Assembly (NCBI GenBank): GCA_036343175.1
Contig: JAZASR010000047.1
Coordinates: 1-11,572 of the forward strand
Direction of reading: 5' to 3'
Length of the DNA stretch: 11,572 nucleotides
Source of the DNA: JAEEJA01 sp036343175
Lineage (GTDB): Bacteria; Bacillota; Clostridia; Lachnospirales; Lachnospiraceae
In this document: in pieces, positions 6,080-11,572 of the stretch
How positions within the stretch are numbered: the first letter of the stretch is position 1
Layout of the letters: each line of letters opens with the position of its first letter
Program-made: the position numbers and the translations under genes
Notes under the pieces: generated by a model
What the model saw: the letters and a program-made list of their open reading frames with translations, nothing else
Databases searched by the model: none
What the model was told of the DNA's origin: nothing

Positions 6080-7048
6080 TCAACCGAACAGCCCGGTAAA
6101 GAAATCTTTGATAGCATTGAAGATATTTGAGAAGAAATTTCCTACCTTTTCTGAGAGTCCTTTCGTGTCAACATCTGAAAGATCGATCCCGTTAGCCTTC
6201 AAAGAATTATATATATTCTCTGCCTGCTCTTTTAAAGCATTCACATCAACCTTCTGATCCTTTACCTTCATCATCATGTCAGTAATGTCATTTACCTGAT
6301 CATCTGTAAGATCGACTCCAAGAGATCTGGCAGAAGACTCGACTGCATTCTTAATGTCAGGCTTTGTGGAAAGCTGGTCCTCAAAGACTTTCTGTTTGGC
6401 CGCGGCAACAAGCTGCTCGACCTTTTCCGTATCTCCTACCGCATCAGCCACTTCAGCAGTAGTTACAAGTTCATCAGTAGCTGCATCTATAGTATCCTGA
6501 CTTATCTCTTTACCTGTCATTTCAGAATAAGCCTTCATAACTCCGATAAGAGCCGAAGTACCGGATATTTCAAATGGACCTGCGACAGTAATATCGGCAT
6601 CCTTTATTCCCGCTGTTATCAGTGCATTCTGATACATGCCTTCCGTGCAGTAGTTTATATTCCTTGTAACTACCGTTATGCCTTCACCTTCCTTTGTCTT
6701 TATGATCTTTACGGAAGAAAGCGCGCGGCTCCCGATAATAGACGCTGAAAGATAATCATCCAGATACTTATGTTCCTCATCATTGGTAACAGTCACTGTC
6801 TTATAATCGGAAAGCCTGTTCTCATCAACACCCAGAAGCGATAATACCTTTGTCTTCTGATCAGCTTTTAAGTCGGCGCCCAGTGCCAGATACCTGTCAT
6901 ATGAATCGTCAGCTTCTAAAGCTACGTCGGACTCTTCAGATGTCGTTTCAGCAAGTGCATCTGCATTTCCGGCAAGTACCGGAGCAAGTGTAAATGTCAT
7001 TAAAGCCGCAAGCGCCACACTCAGGCACTTATTAATGATCCTTCTCAT
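6080..7048 (-). CDS. Secreted DUF1002 (YpuA-like) protein
   Basis: A 322-residue exported protein of unknown biochemical role. The frame is open up to 7090, but the start at 7048 is preferred: AAAGGA lies nine bases before it, and it gives a textbook signal peptide (MRRIINK, then a hydrophobic core to about residue 26, with likely cleavage near the following Ala residues). The upstream ATGs at 7090 and 7066 have no ribosome site. The segment LGADLKADQKTKVLSLLGV (56-74) and the following alpha/beta region to about 175 match the DUF1002 pattern. The second half is mostly helical and acidic. The last 20 residues (303-322) form a Phe-rich amphipathic segment (FFSNIF, IKDFF, GLFG) that might bind membrane. 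It is flanked by repeat copy B upstream and a terminator downstream, so it is probably a single-gene unit. Confidence 0.87.
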   Translation of the reverse strand: MRRIINKCLSVALAALMTFTLAPVLAGNADALAETTSEESDVALEADDSYDRYLALGADLKADQKTKVLSLLGVDENRLSDYKTVTVTNDEEHKYLDDYLSASIIGSRALSSVKIIKTKEGEGITVVTRNINYCTEGMYQNALITAGIKDADITVAGPFEISGTSALIGVMKAYSEMTGKEISQDTIDAATDELVTTAEVADAVGDTEKVEQLVAAAKQKVFEDQLSTKPDIKNAVESSARSLGVDLTDDQVNDITDMMMKVKDQKVDVNALKEQAENIYNSLKANGIDLSDVDTKGLSEKVGNFFSNIFNAIKDFFTGLFG

Positions 7049-7109
7049 AATGATCGATCCTTTCATACGTGATAAACCATATCTTATCAAATTTTATAAG
7101 TTTCCTGTA

Positions 7110-7314
7110 ATCATCAGCCTTTCATGATTTTTAATAGCACTTTGTGGTCAGGTAAGGGCTTTTAAATGACTGAGGCTGATGATACAAAAAGCTTAAACCT
7201 CCTAAATTATCGTTTTACAACAGCTAATAGAATTTCACGAGTAAGGCAACTAAACAGTATTGCTTAAAGCTCATTCCCGCAAACCGTAGGAGAGAGAAAA
7301 ATGAAAAAGTATAC
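7110..7314. repeat. Dispersed palindromic repeat, copy B (short form)
   Basis: This is a shorter relative of the element at 183-610. ATCATCAGCCT (7110-7120) and AGGCTGATGAT (7173-7183) are perfect 11-bp inverted arms around AATAGCACTTTGTGGTCAGG; the roughly 125-base interior of copy A is missing. The conserved tail runs from 7252 to GTATAC at 7309-7314. As in copy A, the GTATAC end faces the end of the preceding minus-strand gene, here 27 bases after the purL stop. The tail holds AGGAG and a six-codon ATG frame (7301-7321), not convincing as a gene. It fills most of the 293-base gap between purL and the DUF1002 gene, and no clear purL terminator is otherwise visible. Confidence 0.7.
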
Positions 7315-7341
7315 CTTTTAGAAGATTCCCGGTCCTTTAAG

Positions 7342-10300
7342 TTACTGGAAGTACTTCACACCCGATGCGAAGATCTTCTGATCCTGCTCACCGTAGATGT
7401 TCATGTTGATGTGATCCCCGATACGCTCCGAGTGGCACATCTTGCCAAGAACACGTCCGTCAGGACTTGTGATGCCCTCTATGGCTGCATATGATCCGTT
7501 AACATTATAGAATTCATCCATGGTCGGCTTACCGGAAAGATCAGCATATCGCGTTGCTACCTGACCATTTGCGAAGAGCCTGTCAATGACCTCCTCGGGA
7601 GCTACGAATCTGCCTTCACCGTGAGAAGCAGGGATAGCATAAGCTTTGCCGAGCTCTGCCTCCATAAGCCATGGGCTCTTGTTGGAAACCACTTCTGAAT
7701 ATATGCACCTTGAAACATGGCGGCCTATTGAATTGGTCGTAAGCGTAGGCGATCCGGCAGTAACAGGGGAGATATGTCCTTCCGGTACAAGTCCGAGCTT
7801 GATAAGAGCCTGGAAACCATTGCAGATACCGAGAATAAGGCCGTCACGTTTATCGAGAAGCTCATGGACCGCATCCATTATCTTAGGATTGCGGAATACT
7901 GAAGAGATGAACTTGGCAGAACCGTCCGGCTCATCACCTGCTGAGAAGCCGCCTGAGAACATGATGATCTGTGATCCGTTTATTGCATTTACATATGCAT
8001 CTACGGAAGAAACTATGTCTGACTCGCTCATGTTCCTGAATACTATTGTATCCGTATCAGCTCCGGCAAGCTCAAATGACTTTCCGGTATCATATTCACA
8101 GTTTGTGCCAGGGAATACAGGAATAAATACCTTTGGACGCGCAGTTTTGTGTTTGCATACGTATATGTTCTTCTCATCGTGAAGTACATTCTCAAGAGGG
8201 GTATTCATGACGCCTGACCTGGTAGGATATACGCTCTCAAGCTTCTTTGTCCAGCTTGTCAATGCCTCATCCATGGAGATCTTGATGGCTCCTGCAACAA
8301 ATATCGGCTGCTCTGTGATCTGGCCGATAAGTGAATACTCAGCGCTTATCTTATCAAATGAATCTGCATCGATCTCAGCTATTATCGAACCATAATCTTT
8401 CATGAAGAGCTCATCTGTCATAAGGTCATCACGAAGCACGACTCCGAGCTTATTGCCGAATGCCATCTTTGATACCGCTTCACATATGCCGCCAAGCTCA
8501 ATAGCATAAGCTGAGACTATTATTTTCCTCTGGATCATGTCATGGATCTCATCATAGAGCTTCATGGCATATTTATAATCAGGAATAGAATATTCATCAC
8601 GTCTGATACGAAATACAACTATCCTGTTGCCCGGTTTTTTGAACTCATTGGATATAACATCATCCTGCTTTGCTGTGTCGACGGCAAATGAGCATAGTGT
8701 AGGAGGTACATCTATATCATTAAATGTACCTGACATGGAATCCTTGCCGCCTATTGACGGAAGGCCGAACTCCATCTGGGCCTCGTAAGCGCCGAGCATA
8801 GCTGAAAACGGATCTGACCAGCGTTCCGGGTCCTCTGTCATACGCTTGAAGTATTCCTGGAATGTGAATCTGATCTTATGATAATCACCGCCTGCCGCAA
8901 CGATCTTTGCGATGGACACAAGTACAGAGTAGATCGCTCCATGGTATGGGCTGACCTTCATAAGATATGGATCAAGACCATATGACATCATGGTGACTGT
9001 TTCACACTTATGTGTTCCTGTAGGAAGCTTGGCCACCATTGTCTGAATAGGTGTAAGCTGATACTTTCCGCCGAAAGGCATAAAGACTGTTCCATCTCCG
9101 ATCGAGGCATCGAACATCTCTGATAAGCCCCTCTGGGATGCGACATTAAGGTCATTGAGACAGTCAAGCCATCTTCTCTTGATGTCCGGTTCTTTAGGAC
9201 TGTCAATAAAGAATTCATTTACATTGCCGGGAGCTTTAACAACTACGTCAGTCTCCTGATGAGCGCCGTTGGTATTCATAAACTCACGGCTGATATTAAC
9301 TATATCCTTTCCTCTCCAATAGAGTACAAGTCTTTTTTCCTTAACTACCTCTGCAACAACAACTGCCTCAAGATTTTCTTCATGAGCATACTCAAGCATC
9401 CTATCAACATTCTCAGGAGATACGACGACTGCCATTCTTTCCTGAGACTCTGATATGGCAAGCTCTGTACCGTCAAGGCCTTCATACTTCTTAGGCACCT
9501 TGTCCAGATCTACATGAAGCCCATCCGCAAGCTCACCGATAGCAACAGAAACACCGCCTGCACCGAAGTCATTGCACTTCTTTATAATAGAGCTTACTTC
9601 CGGACGCTTGAAAAGCCTCTGGATCTTACGCTCTGTAGGGGCATTTCCCTTCTGGACCTCAGCGCCGCATACATCTATGGACTTTGTTGTATGAGCCTTT
9701 GATGAACCTGTAGCGCCGCCGATACCGTCACGGCCTGTACGACCGCCGAGGAGTATGATCTTGTCTCCCGGGTCTGAATTAAGGCGGATAACGCTCTTTC
9801 TTGGAGCGGCGCCCATAACTGCGCCGATCTCCATCCTCTTTGCAACATAATCAGGATGATATATTTCATGAACAAGACCTGTTGCAAGACCTATCTGATT
9901 GCCATACGATGAATAACCCTTTGCAGCGCCGGTGACGATCTTTCTCTGAGGAAGCTTGCCCTTAAGTGTTTCCTTCATGGAAACTGTAGGGTCTGCAGCG
10001 CCTGTGACTCTCATGGCCTGATATACATATCCGCGGCCTGAAAGAGGATCTCTTATGGCGCCTCCCAGACACGTTGCAGCACCGCCGAAAGGCTCTATCT
10101 CTGTAGGGTGGTTATGAGTCTCATTCTTAAAGAATACGAGCCACTCCTCTGTTTTCCCATCTATTTCAACAGGAACAACTATTGAGCAGGCATTGATCTC
10201 ATCGGACTCCTCCTGATCATCGAGCTTGCCCATAGTCTTTAATTTCTTCATGGCAAGGAGAGCTATATCCATAAGGGATACGTACTTGTCAGTTCTTCCC

Positions 10301-11097
10301 TTATACATTTCCTTATGATCGCTTAAATACCGCTCATATGTCTTCTTAACAGGGAGAATGCCGAAACCTTCAGAGAAAGTGATATTCTTAAGCTCTGTCT
10401 GGTATGTTGTATGACGACAATGGTCTGACCAATATGTATCAAGGACTCTGATCTCTGTAATTGTCGGATCACGATGCTCATCATTTCTGAAATAATTCTG
10501 GATAAACTTAAAATCCTTGAATGTCATGGCAAGATTCAATGAATCATAGAGCTTTTTAAGGCTTTCATCATCAGAGCTTATAAAACCTGTCATGACGATA
10601 ACATCTTCAGGTTCCTCATAATCCTGACCAAGAGTCTCTGGTATGCTCTCATCAGTGATCCTGGAATCAACCGGGTTTACGCAATATTCCTTTATTTTTT
10701 CGAACTCCTCATCTGAAATATTGCCGCTGATAACGTAAGTCTGGGCAGATCTGATGACAGGCCTGCTCTTCTCATTAAGCAGCTGGACGCACTGTTCTGC
10801 CGAATCTGCTCTCTGATCGAACTGTCCCGGAAGATATTCTACAGAAAATACTCTCTCATCATCTCCGACCGGAAGTCTTGTTTCATAATAGTTATCGACC
10901 GGTGGTTCAGCAAATACAGTATTTACAGCTTCCTGATAAGTATTATCATCAAGATGCTCTATATCATATCTGGCAAACACCTTAACATCGTTCACACGTA
11001 CGATTCCAAGATATCTTGCTATCTCTTCCCTGAGTTCATTTGCATGAACTGCAAAATCTTTCTTCTTTTCCACGTAAATTCTGCGTACCCTGCTCAT
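7342..11097 (-). CDS. purL: Phosphoribosylformylglycinamidine synthase, single-chain (FGAM synthase)
   Basis: A 1251-residue enzyme that converts FGAR, glutamine and ATP to FGAM in the fourth step of de novo purine synthesis. It is the fused form carrying PurS-like, synthetase and glutaminase parts. Visible hallmarks are HCRHTTY (226-232), NETHNHPTEIEPFGG (325-339), GATGSSKAH and CNDFGAGG in the synthetase half, and SIGGKDSM (781-788). The C-terminal class I glutamine amidotransferase has PGTNCEYD, nucleophile Cys1092 (GICNGFQ), and His1222 and Glu1224 in CHSER; SHGEGRF lies at 1158-1164. Length and motifs are complete, so it should be active in the cytoplasm. AGGGAGA precedes the ATG. No other pur gene is adjacent in the window; it appears to be a monocistronic unit with its own promoter. 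Confidence 0.97.
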   Translation of the reverse strand: MSRVRRIYVEKKKDFAVHANELREEIARYLGIVRVNDVKVFARYDIEHLDDNTYQEAVNTVFAEPPVDNYYETRLPVGDDERVFSVEYLPGQFDQRADSAEQCVQLLNEKSRPVIRSAQTYVISGNISDEEFEKIKEYCVNPVDSRITDESIPETLGQDYEEPEDVIVMTGFISSDDESLKKLYDSLNLAMTFKDFKFIQNYFRNDEHRDPTITEIRVLDTYWSDHCRHTTYQTELKNITFSEGFGILPVKKTYERYLSDHKEMYKGRTDKYVSLMDIALLAMKKLKTMGKLDDQEESDEINACSIVVPVEIDGKTEEWLVFFKNETHNHPTEIEPFGGAATCLGGAIRDPLSGRGYVYQAMRVTGAADPTVSMKETLKGKLPQRKIVTGAAKGYSSYGNQIGLATGLVHEIYHPDYVAKRMEIGAVMGAAPRKSVIRLNSDPGDKIILLGGRTGRDGIGGATGSSKAHTTKSIDVCGAEVQKGNAPTERKIQRLFKRPEVSSIIKKCNDFGAGGVSVAIGELADGLHVDLDKVPKKYEGLDGTELAISESQERMAVVVSPENVDRMLEYAHEENLEAVVVAEVVKEKRLVLYWRGKDIVNISREFMNTNGAHQETDVVVKAPGNVNEFFIDSPKEPDIKRRWLDCLNDLNVASQRGLSEMFDASIGDGTVFMPFGGKYQLTPIQTMVAKLPTGTHKCETVTMMSYGLDPYLMKVSPYHGAIYSVLVSIAKIVAAGGDYHKIRFTFQEYFKRMTEDPERWSDPFSAMLGAYEAQMEFGLPSIGGKDSMSGTFNDIDVPPTLCSFAVDTAKQDDVISNEFKKPGNRIVVFRIRRDEYSIPDYKYAMKLYDEIHDMIQRKIIVSAYAIELGGICEAVSKMAFGNKLGVVLRDDLMTDELFMKDYGSIIAEIDADSFDKISAEYSLIGQITEQPIFVAGAIKISMDEALTSWTKKLESVYPTRSGVMNTPLENVLHDEKNIYVCKHKTARPKVFIPVFPGTNCEYDTGKSFELAGADTDTIVFRNMSESDIVSSVDAYVNAINGSQIIMFSGGFSAGDEPDGSAKFISSVFRNPKIMDAVHELLDKRDGLILGICNGFQALIKLGLVPEGHISPVTAGSPTLTTNSIGRHVSRCIYSEVVSNKSPWLMEAELGKAYAIPASHGEGRFVAPEEVIDRLFANGQVATRYADLSGKPTMDEFYNVNGSYAAIEGITSPDGRVLGKMCHSERIGDHINMNIYGEQDQKIFASGVKYFQ

Positions 11098-11127
11098 AAT
11101 TATCTCCCTGTGGGCTTTAAGCCTGTA

Positions 11128-11157
11128 AAATTACGTCCTTAAAGGACTTCCTGTAAA
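11128..11157 (-). promoter_or_regulatory. Candidate purL promoter
   Basis: On the minus strand TTTACA (11152-11157) lies 18 bases from TAATTT (11128-11133). The -35 is good and the -10 only fair. It would give a leader of about 24 bases carrying AGGGAGA. It sits immediately downstream of the inverted repeat at 11162-11201. The spacer contains the palindrome GTCCTTAAAGGAC (11135-11147), and the predicted leader contains GGCTTTAAGCC (11113-11123). CCTGTAAAA is directly repeated at 11122-11130 and 11150-11158. Confidence 0.4.
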
Positions 11158-11161
11158 ACCT

Positions 11162-11201
11162 AAGATGAACCTGCCATAAATAACATGAACAGGTTCATCT
11201 T
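11162..11201. promoter_or_regulatory. PurBox-like inverted repeat upstream of purL
   Basis: AAGATGAACCTG (11162-11173) and CAGGTTCATCTT (11190-11201) are perfect 12-bp inverted arms separated by 16 bases. The GAAC and GTTC cores are 22 bases apart. From memory, the Bacillus PurR operator consists of two inverted boxes with a CGAAC core, 16-17 bases apart, giving the same core spacing. The box flanks match only partly (TGAAC rather than CGAAC). It lies 65-104 bases before the purL start, just upstream of the candidate -35. The alternatives are an RNA hairpin or a terminator without a T-run. Confidence 0.4.
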
Positions 11202-11220
11202 TGAATCCTAAAAATATTAA

Positions 11221-11240
11221 GTTTCTATAATCTTAGAAAC
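11221..11240. repeat. 7-bp inverted repeat of unknown role
   Basis: GTTTCTA (11221-11227) and TAGAAAC (11234-11240) flank TAATCT. It sits between the terminator of the Ser-rich gene and the PurBox-like site, and could be an operator or chance. A direct repeat CCGGTAT lies nearby at 11261-11267 and 11277-11283. Confidence 0.35.
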
Positions 11241-11284
11241 AGATCTCTTTATTCTCTTTTCCGGTATGCTTATCTGCCGGTATT

Positions 11285-11324
11285 AAAAAAACTTTTTAAG
11301 CTGCCTAAAAGCTCACTGCTTTTA
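11285..11324 (-). terminator. Weak intrinsic terminator after the Ser-rich gene
   Basis: On the minus strand TTTTAGG and CTTAAAA (11310-11294) can form a stem with a 3-base loop, followed by seven T residues (11291-11285). An overlapping second hairpin, TAAAAGC/GCTTTTA (11306-11324), uses the same GCTTTTA segment, so the two stems exclude each other. The position shortly after the stop at 11348 fits a terminator; the stems are AT-rich. Confidence 0.5.
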
Positions 11325-11347
11325 AGATGAAGTATCCTTTTCCTGCA

Positions 11348-11572
11348 TCAGTTCCCGGTCTCTGAAGATGATGACGAAGAGCTTTCTGAAGATGCCGATG
11401 AAGAACTGCTTTCTGAAGATGCCGACGATGAGCTTTCTGAAGATGCCGACGATGAGCTTTCTGAAGATGATGCATCAGAGCCGGATGAAGTCTCTGAAGC
11501 TTCCTGAGCCATCTGTGTAAGCTGCTCCGGAGTAACGATCGCAGACGTTACCTGACCCATGGTGATGCCATC
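11348..11572 (-). CDS. C-terminal part of an unidentified protein with a Ser-rich tail
   Basis: The frame is open to the right edge, so only the last 74 residues of a longer protein are present; an internal ATG at 11560 has no special claim to be a start. The visible part begins DGITMGQVTSAIVTPEQLTQ, then switches to about 47 residues that are nearly all Ser, Ala and Glu in an SSSASSES-like repeat. No family can be named from this fragment. Ser-rich tails of this type often act as flexible extracellular linkers or ends, so an envelope protein is plausible but unproven. The tail is coded by 24-bp tandem repeats. A terminator follows about 25-60 bases after the stop. Confidence 0.8.
   Translation of the reverse strand, partial: DGITMGQVTSAIVTPEQLTQMAQEASETSSGSDASSSESSSSASSESSSSASSESSSSSASSESSSSSSSETGN
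11381..11470 (-). repeat. 24-bp tandem repeats coding the Ser-rich tail
   Basis: Units at 11408-11431 and 11432-11455 are identical, a third (11456-11470) is partial, and a 27-base variant lies at 11381-11407. Each begins with GCTTTCTGAAGATG on the plus strand. Perfect identity between neighbours suggests recent expansion; the lengths keep the reading frame. Confidence 0.85.

Noticed and set aside
7049..7108. Promoter for the DUF1002 gene
   Set aside because: AT-rich stretches such as TATAAA and TAAGAT occur, and TTGATA with TATGAA has good spacing, but that pair would start transcription beyond the ribosome site; no pairing was convincing enough to annotate.
7646..8182. 178-codon plus-strand frame within purL
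   Set aside because: Antisense to the glutaminase domain of purL, with no independent start signal or family match.
11098..11347. Purine riboswitch upstream of purL
   Set aside because: The conserved purine-riboswitch core and its paired loops are not seen on the minus strand; the inverted repeats fit operator or terminator readings better.

Overview
The window looks like chromosomal DNA of a low-to-moderate GC, Gram-positive anaerobe, most likely a Lachnospiraceae member (Butyrivibrio-like). This is inferred from gene content: single-chain PurL, a secreted DUF1002 protein, a transglutaminase/BspA-type repeat protein, a phasin-like protein beside an AarF/UbiB kinase, and a Gram-positive DgkA. 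Strong AGGAGG-type ribosome sites and the absence of rRNA, tRNA or phage genes fit this. No genus can be fixed from the sequence alone.

Every convincing gene lies on the minus strand, so transcription runs right to left. From the right edge: (1) the 3' end of an unidentified gene with a Ser-rich, tandemly repeated tail, followed by a weak terminator; (2) purL, behind a candidate promoter that is preceded by an inverted repeat resembling the PurBox of Bacillus PurR; (3) an intergenic copy (B) of a dispersed palindromic repeat; (4) a secreted DUF1002 protein ending in a strong hairpin terminator; (5) a good sigma-A promoter starting a probable five-gene operon: secreted transglutaminase/leucine-rich-repeat protein, dgkA, phasin-like protein, AarF/UbiB-family kinase, and a 70-residue four-cysteine protein whose Shine-Dalgarno lies inside the last codons of the kinase gene; (6) about 610 bases with no credible gene but many inverted repeats, including a longer copy (A) of the dispersed repeat that begins directly at the stop codon of the small cysteine protein.

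By function, purL serves purine synthesis. The five-gene operon mixes an envelope protein, undecaprenol/diacylglycerol phosphorylation and a membrane-anchored atypical kinase with a granule-protein-like partner, which suggests a membrane-lipid theme. The most unusual items are the A/B repeat family with its hairpin-dense 610-base region, the phasin-kinase-cysteine-peptide cluster, and the PurBox-like site before purL. No CRISPR array, insertion-sequence transposase or complete defence system is visible.
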